A stretch of 64,000 bases of DNA from Ciona savignyi. Taxonomy: Eukaryota; Chordata; Ascidiacea; Phlebobranchia; Cionidae. Shown one piece after another: positions 12,324-39,230 of this stretch (positions within the stretch are counted from its first letter, which is position 1; each line of letters opens with the position of its first letter). Under the pieces are notes generated by a model that saw nothing but the letters and a program-made list of their open reading frames with translations, made no database searches and was not told the origin of the DNA. Both the position numbers and the translations under genes were made by a program. The DNA lies in NCBI GenBank assembly GCA_000149265.1, contig CH003284.1, forward strand, positions 413,039 through 477,038. Reading direction: 5' to 3'.

Positions 12324-15300
12324 GTCAGTTGGAAGATTGAAAATTTTGATAATCACATCAATTATTTTACTTTTATGTGGCCAACACAAAACCACCTCAG
12401 ACGCCGCCAATTACTTTAATTATTGCTCTTTCTGAAATTAGTTGAATTGGGTTGCGCAATAATGTAGTTTTTCTTAAGATAGCCGACGTTGGCTTAATTG
12501 AACTTCATTTTGAAGTTTAAACTAAAACATTACGAATAAAAGCCCGTTTAATAACCTTGAATTCACTAACACGGCGATGCCAAAAACCCATCGGCTTAAG
12601 GTCAATTTTCTATATACGTTTGTTTGTTTTCACACCGCTTGCGGCCATTCGATTTTTGGCATGTTATGCATTTGAACATGTGGTGCGTTATATACAGCTT
12701 GGGGTCCTTTATAATTTAAAAAACTCGCTTGAATATGAAGAACATTTTCTCTAAAAAATACTCGGCTTGCGTTTATTTAGTGTCATCACGTAGTTTGCGT
12801 AACTTATCTGCAGCTTTATTTCCACATTGGTGGGTAAGTGTAGGGAAACCGTTTGTGTAGAAGGCATATAGAGTTAGTCGTTTAACTTTCCAACCAAATT
12901 TCATATATGCGTGTCTACAGTTCGCCCATAATATCACTTCTGCGCCGAAGGCGATTTAGAAAGGTCTGCGTCATAACGTCTAGGAATTGCGTTGGTGAAA
13001 AAATACGAAGTCGATTTATTGTAAGCTGCACACAACCAGTCAACAGTACCTGTAGTTGCTTTCAATAAAATGGAGTCGGACTCTACGGGGAGCGATATTT
13101 CAATGAGCAGACGTGTGTCCTGTCGTATGTTCGTAGAAGGTTGGTACTAGATGCTAATTTCGACATATATTCACGAGTTTAGATCGAGCGAAGATATAAT
13201 TGTCGTATTATAAACATCTCGCAACGAACCCTACTCGTGACAATTGAATTTTTATTTTCCTCTTTTTACCGCTTTGGACTGCGCCTTTCGGGCTATCTAC
13301 CCCCCTCTAACGCCAACTCTGATGCTTCCACCGCGAATTCCCGAGTTTTAATTCGACTGGGTGGGGCTTTACCGGGTATGTTTCCTTTAGCGACGTTAGA
13401 AACGAGCGTGACTTGTTGTTTTTCGGTCCAGTGAACGTACAAGATAACAATCAAGGCAGCGTGACTCAGCTTTATTTTTATTTGACTTTTTAATTAAGTT
13501 AGAATTCGACATACAAAGACAAATAATTAATTGCTATTTTTAGAAGTTCACCGCTGGGTGAGAAACTACCGATATTGCTATTTTAACCCCGTGCGTGGTC
13601 TATTCAGGTTAACCTACTTATTCGTACACGCTTGTTCGTTTGCTATTTTATTAAAATTTAAAATGCAAACCAGGTAGTAATAAACCTGTTTTCTTCTGTT
13701 TAAGAAAATACTGAGAAATGCGTTTCTCTAAACTGCAATAAATCGGATAGGAAGGTATTGGTTCTATCGATACGTGACGTCAGGCGTTATATATGCAAAT
13801 ATTTGAGATTTGCTTGGAATATCGCGTGCGCAAAGTCGAGTATATAGCCATTTGCGATTGGTGCATAACCAACGTAAAGATGGTAGCAACGTGCGTTACT
13901 TTAATTTTGCTACACTAGGCCAAGGTTCGATCCTATGATGGGCTCGTTTTTCGGTCTATTTTAAAATGTGGACTCTTTTACCATTTGGCCACTCGACTGC
14001 TTGTGTGATAATTTATTTATTTTTTTACGGATCAAGTTTCGAATCTTTATAGGCTCGTCACTAACACAATTTATTATATAAAGTACGGTATACGAATCAA
14101 GTCGCGTTAGCCATTTTGCTACATTCGTTCCGTGTTTTTTTGTATTTTTTTACCGAGCCAAGTTTCGAACCCATTGTGCACTCGTTACTCATCAGACCGT
14201 TTTTGTATAGGAGTAGGTATATGTATCGGACGCGTTAACAATTTGGCCACACGACCGTTCCACATTCGTTCCGCGTGTCGATTTAATTAAGCCTTTTAGG
14301 ATCAGTAGCGCGATCCAGCGGATATTGAGACCCTATTCTGTTCGGGCCAATTAATTGAGCATCGCTGAGCAAATAAAACTTTGTATGGCCTTACATAAAC
14401 ACAACATTGTTTTCGCGTGTTGTTGCTATTTTGATATTTCTCAATTTGTTTGACTAGATCAGATGCTCCGTACACCTGTCCGGTATCACCGTGAGAAAAG
14501 TTGCTGATATGTAGATAGATAGCTACTATCTTCCGCATAAATCGCTCTAAGTTAGTTATCGAGCAAAAATAAATCGAAAGGCGTGGGAAAATGAAATTTA
14601 GCGTGTTTTTGTCATGTATTGGAAAACTTTATCAGGGCACGTATAAACAGAACGATTGGTATATTCTCCTAATTGAGTTGGGCAAATACACAGTGGTTAG
14701 AAACTCGATCGCAGTAAGCCAAAGAAAGAAAAAGGGAACAATAAAGTGTCTGAAAGAGCATCGGAACGACTGATGCAATTTTATACAGTTGCACAGTGGT
14801 GACGATTGTACTAAAGCATGCATGTCACCTGGTACAGAATGCTTGGAACAGCAGATAATGCGCCTGTAACTTTAACGATTTAGCTCACTTCTTTGAAGAT
14901 AAAAGTAATGCCGAAATAACTACACCCCGAAATTTTGTCGCAGCTCAACTGGTTTATTTACATATTGCAAAACGGTGGCAGCTCAATAGCTTTACTGCGC
15001 GTCGTAAAGAAATACGGGTGTTCCATTAACTCGTAATAATGGACTTTGTTCATTTGATCGTGATGTTTTCGTGAAAACCACTTTAGCTATGTTATTAGCT
15101 GAGATATTTTAAAATTAACCGGTTTTTGTTGACATAAATTGACCAAGAATGATTAGTGTGGCACCCGCGTCGGGCATGTCTGGGCAAAACCAAGGCAAGC
15201 ACATCAAATTTATGTTGTGTCAATTTATAACAAGCTGAAACAATGATCCGTAATCCGACCTCATAAATAGACTCTAATCTCGGCAAACCTGCCTAATATT

Positions 15301-16013
15301 ACGATTATAAAGCGATGAATCACCCTGTGTGATGTAACACACGCCAGGCAATATGTTGACTTAGTGATAGTACAGTCAACATGTTAATTGAATAAGATCG
15401 CTGTTGAGCAGTTTATAAAGGTTGCAAGTGATAAGGATTAGACGGTTGGACCTTGCAACGTGATTTATACACTCGGGGCTTCCCAGCTGTTCATTTACAC
15501 CTGGCCGTGTAACCTCATACTCAATAACAAGCTTAATGTACTGTTGTTAAAATATGTAACTTTGTTTCGCAATGAAAGTAAATGGACATTAAGTTAGGAA
15601 ATTAAATCAGTCTGACTTTTTATTAAAACATTTATGGAACATAGTCGTAGCAAGACACACATAAACGGGTCAATTTTGGAACGAATTGGCAAACAAATAT
15701 GCATAGTCAGAACGCCGAAAACATTTCAGCAAAGATTAAATATCGAACCGTGAATAACTAGCGTTGAATACGAGCTGTAAAATGAGGGAAATAAATGTTA
15801 ACGATTGATGAACAAGCCCACTGCATGTTTGCTGTTATGCATGCATACCTAGTTTGGGCACGTCCAATCTGCAAATACGCGCAATGCAATCTACCGGTAG
15901 CTTATTAACCAGTTGTATCCAGGTCATATGGTTTTCATGTGAGGACGTGGTATAGTGTTGGTGATAAGTCTTAGCCTGTGCGCCAAGTGTGTGGTATATA
16001 GTTAATATAGATC
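12324..16013. other. Intron or promoter region between the two candidate MYRF first exons
   Basis: If the 12.2-kb exon is used, this is its intron. It contains a run of three tRNA-derived units at 13.9-14.3 kb and otherwise no coding signal. TAATATAG three bases before the proximal ATG could be a spliced-leader acceptor, which is common in Ciona genes, but the pyrimidine tract is poor. Confidence 0.4.
13917..14262 (-). repeat. Run of three SINE-A units
   Basis: Three minus-strand units follow one another at about 13917-14002, 14024-14130 and 14146-14262. The third is best preserved (GGGTTCGAAACTTGGCTCGG and TGGCCAAATTGTTAACGCG on minus). The arrangement resembles the array in MYRF intron 5. 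Confidence 0.75.
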
Positions 16014-29472
<13,459 letters not shown>

Positions 29473-30691
29473 CGTTTCCCCGAACATTCGGACATTTTTG
29501 CTAGAGCGAGCTCACCACGAGGAGCGACAGAGAGCACAGGTGGATCGTCAACACGTTTTGACATTTTAAGGCCACGATCGACGCAAATACTTCCCAAGTT
29601 AAATTACTGCCTTTTGATAAAAATAAATTCGAAAACAAAATGCTGTATAGATTTGCACTGTATGCACTTTACGGTGCAGACTATTTGACATTTGTACATA
29701 CATCTCGTTAAAAAGCCACAATTACACCACCAAAACCATATTTTTTACATTGCTATTTTAATGGCCGGACCAGTGCAATAAATTTACAGAACTTCGCGCT
29801 ATTGCCTGTTTATTTTTGCAGTTGCAAACTGATTTTTTTCCTTTGCGATTTCTGTAGAGAGCTAAAGAGTTAATGTGTCCCTTAAACTGTTTTCGCTAAT
29901 TTGTTTTTCTATGTCATTTCATGTGTACATTGTCTGTGATGCTTTCAGTTGCTGATGGCACGTCCGGCGCGGCGTGTTCTAACGGCGTCTACGTGTTTGG
30001 TTTAATGTCAGGTTGTGATGATAAGCGGATTTCCGGGAAAATGCATATTTCGAATTAAACAATAAACTTGTAATGTACAGTTGCAATGTATTTCTGTTAT
30101 TTGTCATCGTTAGCCACTAAACCGCTTTCAAATGCAAGTTTTACTATTAAGACCTACATAACATTACCAACCATTACAACAATACGCGAGAACTGGTCAC
30201 ATAAGTCATTCACAAACAAATCTATATTAGACATGTTTGCTTGAAACGTAACAATTCTGCATTATCACACAATATAATTTATTAACACTTGTTACTTCAA
30301 TCTAATCCCCACATATATTGAAAGTTTTTAGCTATGTACACATTAATTTTATACAAGACATTTGGTGGATGTTTTTATATAATATAAGTGAAAGGCATTT
30401 CATTCAAATAACTATAGTCTGACTTGGAAATGAGTATAGTTCTGACTTGGAAATGCATACCTAGTCCTATACATTTAAGCTTATATGGTAGCCTATCATT
30501 ACATTATACACCAAAATAAAGCGCGATTAAAAAAAGCGATTAAATTTGCGCAACCAGAGTGAAAATTAACACAAACGTTAAAACTACACAGAATAGTTTA
30601 TAATAAATACCAAAGTGACTTTGATTTTATAAATCATGCAAGGGTTGCACGGGAACAAACATAGAATGTGTGGTTGCTGGTCGCTACTGCT
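29473..30691. other. Convergent intergenic region between MYRF and tetraspanin 1
   Basis: This should contain the 3' UTRs of both genes. AATAAA signals on plus at 29777-29782 and 30061-30066 are candidates for MYRF, and TTTATT at 30278-30283 (AATAAA on minus) for tetraspanin 1. No ORF of note and no SINE copy was found, which is unusual for this part of the window. Confidence 0.45.
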
Positions 30692-33600
30692 TTACTGTAA
30701 TTCGCTGTACCCAGATATCGACTGGTATAGAACACAGGTAAATACAATCGCCAATAGCTGCAATGCAAATAAAAGTTATATCCGACCGGTTAGTTTGGTG
30801 GTTTAGTGCGACGCCTTTCAACCGAAAGGTTGTATTTTTGAAACTGTTCGCGAGCTATTCCGTTGTGTCCTTGGGCAAGACACTTAACCGACATTGCCTG
30901 AACCCAGCGAACTAATGGGTTCTACCAAAATAAAGAAATGTTTGCATCAAACATAACACACTGCTATAGCTCAAGTAACCCGACGGTAGACCCAAGGTGA
31001 TCTGACGATTCATGGGGATAAACTTGAATATCCTATCCTATCTCGCTGGATTGATAGATCTTGTAACATAGATTTGTGCAAAAGTGGTATAAAAGAGTTA
31101 GTGGGGACTTTTGACTTGGAATTTAAAGTCTTCCTTAGTACAGTCAGGAGGCGAAACGTGACCGATACATAAACCCATTTAAAATACGTTTAGTCAGCCC
31201 CTGAGGCGTTCAAAACCTTGCAAGTTAAATAAGGCAGGCGAAGTAATGACATTTATTTAAAATAAAACAAAGTCTCTGACCAGAGTGTATAGTGCCATAG
31301 TGTGTAGCTGTAGGCTATGGTTTATGGTTCATAGAGACTATAACACCATACTCGCTGTGTGTAAGGAGTAAATGTTCGTACCGTGTCACCCTTAACCCAA
31401 CTAAACCAGGCGTCCATTTTTGTATATACGTCTACATATATGTATTGGTTGCGTTAATCATTCGGTCACACGAACGTACCTAAACCAGGTACTTACAATA
31501 TGAACCTTTGCCAACCAACAGTACATCCACTCGGACTAGCCAACAAATCAACTTACCTCAAAGAGAAGCGCCCCTACTCCAAATAACCCAATTACAAATA
31601 TAAAGTGCTTGATAGAGTGCTCGCAACCAATGTGATACAGGTCGGGCGAATTTGCTGTACAAGGTTGTGTTGTATTGGCACAACAGCTTTCCGGGATCGA
31701 ACCAGCCCAGTCAAGGTAGCTTGAATAGCCACAGCACTTCATCTGAATTTGAGAAGATTGAGAAGTGAAATTGGTGGTAATATTGTGTCCTTTTTGTGTC
31801 TTGTATTCTTATCAATGATTCTTAAGATTTGGTGTGTTTGTCGACTAAACTATGGTGCAGTAGAAATTTGAAATACTAAAAATGACGAATAGAAGCCAAC
31901 TCCCAGGTGGTTTAATGCGTCGCCTTCCAGCCGAAGGGTTGAAGGTTTAAAACGGTTCGCTAGCTAGCTTGGTCAAGGCAATTATCGGGCATTGTCTGAA
32001 ACCAGCGGAATTGGATTCTACCAAATTAAAGGAACGTCTGAATCATACAAAACACACTGCAATAGCTCGGATAACCCGACGGTGGGCGCGAGGTGATCTG
32101 CCTATTGCCCGTGTGTTAACCCCCTTGGTTTTCCCATTTACGAGGATAAACATGAATATCCTATCCTATCCTAAAAAGAATAAAAATAAAATTGTTGCCC
32201 TAGAAGAGAAATAAGAATTGTCCAAACAACCCTTAATTTCCCTACGATAATTTAAAAATGTAACAACGTATATTTAGAAGTGACACCAACAATGCGTTTT
32301 TAACAGAGTCGTCATACCGATTTTTGCATGTAATTCCATGGTATTTTGCCTGAAGTCCCGTCGTTTTTAATGCTTGACAACGCAACTGTCTTTGCTCGTG
32401 GCAAGTACACAAATATGAGAATTATGAAGACGATTTCAATAAGGAAGAGAATCAAAACGATCGTAAAAAACTGAAATAAAATAATTTGTAATTTTTGTGT
32501 GCAACACGTTTTGTCTAGAGTTAGGTAACTGTTTTCTATTAGTTTTAGTTTTGAACCCATGATGGGCTCGTAGTAAAGATAGTTTTTTGTATATAATTAG
32601 TTATATGTATCGTACGGTCGTGTGGCCAAATGGTTAATGCGACCGATACATATATCGACTCCTACACAAAAAAACGGTCCTAGTCACGGACCCATCTTGG
32701 GTTCAAAACTTGTCTGGGTGCAAATTATTCGTTATATGTATCAGTGGCGTGGCCAAAAAACGTTCATGGCTGCAATAAAGTACATAAGACATTTATATAG
32801 TTTGATATGATATTGTCGAGATTATGTTTGTTTTCTGTAAATCTACTGTACAATAAGTAATCATGTGACATAAAACTTTTTAACTGCAGCACTGATACAT
32901 GTGTTATAAAAAGAAACTTTTTATTAAAAAAATATCTATATCAGTATTTGATTCAATCTATAATGTGATTCAAAATATTAGTATTTTTGTGTGCTGTCCG
33001 TTAATGTTTAGCAGCCAAGTACGAATTTAAATGGTGGACATGCGAGGGGGCAGGCGAACCAGGCTTGTTTGTAATGCAACTTACAGTTCCAAGCATGCAC
33101 TTGTTCTCTAGAAGTGCTCCAACGCAGCCGAAGAAACCGGCAATTATAAGGATGGAGCCAACGGCTAACAAGAGCGCCATTGACTGTAAAAGAAGCGGAT
33201 CCGAAGAAACAAGCTTACGAAAGCTGTTTCCATTACTATAGGCCCATATGCCGAATGCCAGCAACACCATACCGCAAATCTACGACAGAAAAAAGTAAAT
33301 GGCAATAGTATATTCCAGGGGTCGGCAACCTTTTGCACTTAGTTAGTTAGTTATGTGCATAGGGTATGATGCCCCCTTGCTTTTGCACTTTAAGAGTCAA
33401 TATACCGTAAAACCTTTATTCCACCGCCATGGTGCTCTATTTTCAACTCTTCCTTAAAAGTGCGTTCTATTAGAGGTGGCGCTTAAACAGAGGTTTTACG
33501 GTTACCGATATTCCACAAAATAATATTCACTGGGAGCCGCAAAACTAATAATATTTTAGCAATAAAAGAAAAACAACACTGTGTGAGATAATGACTTTTT

Positions 33601-33916
33601 AAGTGCAGAAGGTTGCCGATCTCGAAACAACAATACGCGGTCGTTCTTCTTATTGTTTCACTTATCATGGGTATTAAACTTATTAAGCGCTCGCTACAGT
33701 AGCAATAAAATTAATAAGAGCCGTAACAGAAGAATGAAAGATCCGCAGGTTGTCGATTACTGAGCTTATACAATATGTATTAATACAACACACACATATT
33801 ATATAAAAAGATATTTAAAGAAACTATAAAAATACAAAAATGTAATTACTTACCACGATAATAAGATTAAACGCGAACATAAGATATTTGCACACATTTA
33901 GACTCGTTGATCTCAT
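30692..33916 (-). CDS. Tetraspanin 1 of the cluster
   Basis: Minus-strand exons: 33854-33916, 33085-33279, 32318-32470, 31557-31742, 30692-30757. Every junction is phase 0 with GT-AG, giving 220 residues, a normal tetraspanin length. N-terminal Cys9 is a possible palmitoylation site. Membrane segments are at about 11-33, 52-77, 87-108 and 176-211. The large extracellular loop has CCG (140-142), PESCC and two further cysteines, so six in all, with an N-glycosylation motif NTT between them. The final exon ends FTCVLYQSISGYSELQ. Tetraspanins organise membrane microdomains with integrins and other partners; which vertebrate subfamily this belongs to is not clear by eye. It converges on MYRF, with about 1.2 kb between stop codons. 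Intron 1 carries nested MITEs, and introns 2 and 3 carry SINEs. Confidence 0.93.
30780..31044 (+). repeat. SINE-B copy (tetraspanin 1 intron 4)
   Basis: Nearly complete: CCGGTTAGTTTGGTGGTTTA head, CCTTGGGCAAGACACTTAAC, TATCCTATCCTATC tail. Confidence 0.85.
31395..31479 (-). repeat. SINE-A copy, 3'-truncated
   Basis: Minus copy with head GTGACCGAATGATTAACGC; B-box part lost. Tetraspanin 1 intron 4. Confidence 0.65.
31893..32174 (+). repeat. SINE-B copy (tetraspanin 1 intron 3)
   Basis: Complete to the TATCC tail. The open frame at 31969-32214 is only this repeat translated. Confidence 0.85.
32541..32730. repeat. Head-to-head pair of SINE-A copies
   Basis: A minus partial copy (32541-32612, with GGGTTCAAAAC on minus) abuts a plus copy (32612-32730, GTGGCCAAATGGTTAATGCG). 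Tetraspanin 1 intron 2. Confidence 0.65.
33316..33624. mobile_element. hAT-like MITE with a second MITE nested in it
   Basis: CAGGGGTCGGCAACCTTTTG at the left has its near-inverse CAGAAGGTTGCCGATCTCG at the right. A second element, 33403-33506, sits inside. Tetraspanin 1 intron 1. Confidence 0.7.
33403..33506. mobile_element. MITE with TACCGTAAAACCT inverted ends
   Basis: TACCGTAAAACCT at the left and AGGTTTTACGGTTA at the right are inverted repeats; the body has CCACCGCC and TAGAGGTGGCG. Related to 7263-7342. Confidence 0.75.
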
Positions 33917-34541
33917 TTTCTTTTTTTGGTATGGTCTAACTTCTAATGGAAAAATAAACTTAAATTTAAATAAAAATATATTCCATCCGATTGCCATGGA
34001 CCTTAATAATTACTGAATTATCATAATATATTACAACTGTGGCTAATAAAGTCGACTAAACTATACCTGTTTAGGGAGTAAATGTATAAAATCTGAAACT
34101 GTGATTTAGATGACTAGTTATTATTAACACCGTGATTGCCCCTGTAACAAAACTAGTTTCTTTAATTATTGTTTCACACTGACTAAGCCTACAGAGTGGA
34201 TGAACACTGTTTACCGTTTTGTTTCCGAAGTCCTGATACGATTGGCTTTTCCACGAAACCATATAAACTAAGTACAGACCGCCGGCTCATTGGATTCCAG
34301 TAACTTTTTTCAACAGTAGCGTCAACCAAAATATTTGGTCTAAATTTCTGATATTTATTTCCTTCCAATGGCACCACAAACACCAAATATGATTTACACA
34401 TTTTCGCATGCAGCGTGTGCAGAAAACAGTAAAGGCAATGTAGCACACTTAGACTTAAAATTGATAACGAAAAAAACTAAAATCACTATGGCGTGTTCAG
34501 ATATTTTGATTTAAACAAAGTAAGGTGTAGCTGCATGTAGT

Positions 34542-37500
34542 TCAAGCGATTTCGTATTCCCCAAAAGACTGGAACAAGATGCAGGTGCACACTGCAGCAA
34601 TTATCTGTGGAATATTGCGGTCCCTTTGTAAAGGTAAATAAATAGCTTAAATATATATATATAAAAACAGGCAATAAATTGACCGGACGTATATATTATC
34701 CTGTATCCGATCAACGAAGCAGTAATAATCTCAAATTATCGTGATTTAAAAAAAAGTAAAGTGGAATGAATTTAATGAGTGTACAAATATGTTCACTTTA
34801 ACGCACTATATAGCTCTTTAAACATAATGTACTAGAATGCAGGTATTTTAACAAATGCACAATAATGCTGATTTTTAACTCGGGTACAGACAGATTTAGG
34901 AAATTGGATTAGACACTTATTTCCGAAGCTTATCAAATAAAAACAGATAATAAAGTTAAACACTGTCGTGCTGCTGACATTTCCTCTGCAAATGTTGTTT
35001 TTTGGAAAAACTTTGAACCAAAATAAACGACGACAAAATACTAGAGGCTTTAGATTAAGTGCAAGCGTCTTTACTTAACGAGCAAACCAACCTGCAGAGC
35101 CATGATCGCCAACTGCAAGTAACCAACAACATTATGGAAACGATTGAAGTAAGGAGCACAGCCGGTTGAACTGAGATACATAGAACCAACTGTACATGGA
35201 GAATGCATTTCGCAACAAGAACTTGGCAATATCTCCGCTTTCCAATCTTTGAAACTACTGTAACCGCAACAGCTCATCTATAGAAAACAAATTAAATTTG
35301 TTTAACGTGCGGGCACTGGGTGAAAGCAGGTTATGTAGAAATCAATGGAAAATTGTGGATAACTTTCGATTGTGGACACGTGAAGGTTTACAAAGTCTTA
35401 CGTCACTAATTTGTTTGGTCTTCATTAAATTTTGTTTGCTTAATATTGTTCTTTCGCCTAGGTTTGGCGGCCGCGTCCGCTATATTTATTAAATTATATG
35501 ACGTGTTTTAACAACTGTTCGTTTTGCCGTCTTTTCCCGTTCTTGTTTCGTGATTATATTTGTTTGCCATTTTTAAAAACTGGGGCAAAAAATGAAGAAA
35601 CTAAACTAAACTAAATTTGGTTGCAAAAAAATGAACAAAAAATTAAAAAAAAGTTCGTAATTATAAAGTTAAAGCTCTTGTAGTAGCTGTAGAAGTCGGT
35701 TTTATCTGAAATAGTGATATAGGACAGGATATTTACATTCATCAACGTGAATGGGAAAAATAAAGGGGTAACACACTGTCGGGTTTCCGGAGCTATTGCA
35801 GTGTGTTGTGTATGATTAACACACTCCTTTAACTTGGTAGAACTCATTAATGCGCCGGGTTCAGTAAAGTGTCCGTTTAGTGCTTTGACCAAGGACACAA
35901 CCGATCGGCTAGCGACCAGTTTCGAACATGTGACGTTTCTGAAGGGCGACGCACTTACACACCAAGTCAAACGGCAGTGTTCCTACTCTAATAATTTACT
36001 TAAATTCCAGATATAAACAGACGAAATTGCGATGGAACTTGCCTTAAGTTGCACTTGGTTCCAATTAATCTTAGAGTTTGAGGACGACACGTTATATTGC
36101 TGGATGCTTCTGAGTGATGATGCCTTTACTTGGTCTCCCTGGCGAAACACTATTACGACAAGCACTATCTCCGCTGCAAGAAGTACCAATACCGTGGTGA
36201 AGAACTGGAAGGATTGTATTTGTTTGTTATGTTAGCATTACATCCAAACCTGTGCCAATAACTAACTTAGTTAATTGCACGCGTGCTTTGCAATACGATG
36301 GACTGTCCTTGGCCACAATACTGAAAAACCACAACTGGCTGATTAGCTTTGGTGGGTCAGTGCGTCGCCTTTCGGCCGAAAGGCTGCATATTTGAAACTG
36401 GCCACTAGCTAGTCGGTTGTGTCCTTGGGCAAGGCACTAAACGGACATTGCCTGAACCCAACGGATAAATGGGTTCTACCAAATTGAAGGAATAAGTAAA
36501 TCACAACACATTGCAATAGCTACGCTAACCCGACTTGGGCACGAGGTTATCTGACGGTTGCCCGTGTGTTAACCCCATTGGTTTTCCCATTTACGCGGAT
36601 AAGCACGAATATCCTATCCTATCCACCACAGCGGATGTTTTTTGTTAAACAACTTATTAATAGAACTTGTTTTATCTTTGTTTGTTCTCAATGCTAACGC
36701 AATCGTAATTAAATAAAGTAAAGAAATCTTACCGCTCCTAACATCCATTTATTTTCCATTGACGATCCCAAACAGCCAAAAATACCAACAACTATTGTCA
36801 CCACACTCACGGTCATGGCTAATATGGTTGTAGAAAGGCTAAAGAGATAATGCATGCTACCGGTTTGCCAATAACCCACGATAACCAACGTTAAAGATAT
36901 CGCTCCAGTTAGCTGTAGATATATTGAAAGTTATTTGTAGCATACTATCATTTCTATTACTTTAGATGGACACAGCTCCGTTTGTCTGATGAGCAGAAAA
37001 GGCATCTGCGAACTTGTGGCAATGTGGGCCCAGTATAGCTGTCTATTTGTTATACCTAGACAGTTTGGCCAAATCAAGAGACTAAGCTTCTATTTTTAAT
37101 ATTAAACTAATGGTAACATAGAAAAAGTAATTAATAAGTTTTTTTAACTGAGCCAAGTTTCGTACCCATTTCGGTATATGTATCGGTCGCAGTAACCATT
37201 TGGCCACACGACTGTAAGAATTAATGACTTTTAAGTGGTAAGTAAAAACATGTTTCTGAACAGTTATGTTAAAAATTACTTGTGCTGATAATTAAAGCCT
37301 CATTGAAAGAGATACACGGAATTCAAATAACGGAGATCACTGCCATTATTAGGCTTCTACATGTCGAAACCTTGGAGAACTGCTTATCGTGTCAATACTT
37401 TAAGGTAGATTCAGCTGGGTGATTGTGTCGTCCAATTTTAAAGCCTACCTTAATGACTTTTAGTCTGTATATCTCGGTACGTTACTCTGTACTCCAACAA

Positions 37501-37950
37501 AATAGTAATGTCGATAGTCAAAACGGAATGTCATGCCTGATTAGTAAATACTTTATATAAAGCGTAAAAATGCATACCTTTAGATCAATCACCAGGACAC
37601 CATATGTCAACAGTGGAAAAAAACATATCTTTATAAAATACGGGTGGGTCAATTACCGGGACACAGCTAGTACGTCAACAGGTTATTTTCTGCAACTATT
37701 GCAATGTGTGTATAGTTATTTTATGCTAATGTTGAGTAATACTGTAGTTTGTTCACCTGCACTATCGTTTCTACATTGACTTTGAGTTCCTTAAACGATT
37801 TTAACGGAATTTAAACCCCAATTTAACACAATTTATTTTAATCGCAATTTAACGGAATTTAAACCAAAAACTGGATAAATGACTTACCGTGATAAAGAGA
37901 CTGATAGTAAAGAGAAAGTGTTTACAGCAATCCAATCCTGCTGACTTCAT
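34542..37950 (-). CDS. Tetraspanin 2 of the cluster, divergent copy
   Basis: Minus-strand exons: 37888-37950, 36733-36912, 36043-36204, 35092-35277, 34542-34604. All junctions are phase 0, giving 217 residues. The N-terminus has two adjacent cysteines (8-9). The loop carries CCG at 138-140, SSCC, and two more cysteines, six in all, and an NVS glycosylation site lies in exon 3. Exon 2 is the most diverged of the four genes: the usual GIW and small-loop sequence is replaced by VGYWQTGSMH. The donor of exon 3 is GC (AAG|GCAAGT); choosing it gives exactly the W-to-CCG spacing of tetraspanin 1, while the in-frame GT six residues upstream would shorten it. Intron 3 contains a SINE-B and another retroposon-like repeat. 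Function beyond membrane organisation cannot be read from sequence. Confidence 0.9.
35437..35613 (+). repeat. Retroposon-like repeat with AAACTAA tail, copy 2
   Basis: See 18960-19146. The tail here is AAACTAAACTAAACTAA. Tetraspanin 2 intron 3. Confidence 0.65.
35715..35975 (-). repeat. SINE-B copy (tetraspanin 2 intron 3)
   Basis: Minus copy with a short tail and an internal deletion in the central part. Confidence 0.8.
36334..36624 (+). repeat. SINE-B copy (tetraspanin 2 intron 2)
   Basis: Full-length: head GGTGGGTCAGTGCGTCGCC, tail ATATCCTATCCTATCC. Confidence 0.85.
37141..37215 (-). repeat. SINE-A copy with internal deletion
   Basis: A and B boxes are retained, the middle is deleted; tetraspanin 2 intron 1. 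Confidence 0.65.
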
Positions 37951-39230
37951 ATTGCTTTACTTTTATGTTAATTCTATTAAACATGTATACACCTAAAAAC
38001 AGGATCAATTATAGAAGGTAAATAAATTATAACAAACGCCGTTTTTGGTATCTATAAACAAACTATACTTTAGCTTATAGCCTGTACTTAACTCTTTCGC
38101 ACCATTTACGCTATATGGTGTTTTTGATCAAAATACATTTTGGTCGATAACCTGAAAATATAGTTGTACGATAACCTGAAAAATAGTGATTCTATATTTT
38201 TTCTGCATATTCATCTAATCTTTGAAATACTGAGCTCATAATTGGTTTGGTTTCATGTTTCACTGTTTACTGTAAAGTTTCCTATATGGCACTCGCTGAC
38301 AGGCGTTTTCCGAGAAGCAACTGGCAGCAAGCCGCGCTATTACGAGCTCTTTTCATACTGTAACAGAGTATAAGGTAGCCAGAACTAGAGGTTTAAATCG
38401 ATATATAACCAAATGATGTTCGTGGTATTCATTTTTTAGATAAATTAAGATATTGTAATGATTTTACTGAAGTGAGTCAGCAAATGGGATATCAACACGC
38501 ATCAACCTGGCCATGCCAAATACTCCACCTAATAGGTCTACCTATATCCTTGTTTACCGTGAGCTTGTGTGCTTATATAAAAGCTAAAGACTTTATGCAG
38601 TTTGGATGCTAGGTTTTGGTGTCGTTTCATTACGATTGTTTTAGCACTTCTAGTGAAATGACCGAGGCTGCCTACTAGAAGGCAACTCAATTTTTAAAAC
38701 GTTATCAAAAGAAAATTTAGTGAAATTCGGCTATTTTCTTCTTTACCAATACCTGTATATGCAATAAAAAGGATTTGCAACAGCTTTCATTCATGTTTTT
38801 ATAACAACAAAATCACAACATGATAAATAGGAAATTTAGATAGTTTTATATTTATTAGTAGGCTGTTTGCCGAAATAATGGGACACTAATTCAGCAGAAT
38901 AACAATTAAAATGTTATTTTATCTTGATTCAATTTAAAAAAATTTATTATTAAAAAAAGAATAAAGCGCTAATATTAATATTAAATGGTAAATTTGGTGA
39001 GATGTGATGATAAATAAATGAAAACGGAAATAACGCATTTGGAGGATATGCTGTCAATGCGGATGTTTTTACTTAACAAGGCTAATTAGCCACCATTTCT
39101 TATTTACACCAACAAAATTATTATACTTAATATGCATTGTATTAATTAGTGTACTTATCTGTTACACGTTACTTTTAAAAATATACAATATTTAAAAGAC
39201 ACAGAACTTATGCGGGTATAATGTAAACCA

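Noticed and set aside
35071..35277. Tetraspanin 2 ending at 35071 by reading through the exon 4 donor
   Set aside because: Read-through would stop after LQVGLLVK and lose half of membrane segment 4. An exon at 34542-34604 restores it (IIAAVCTCILFQ) as in the paralogues.
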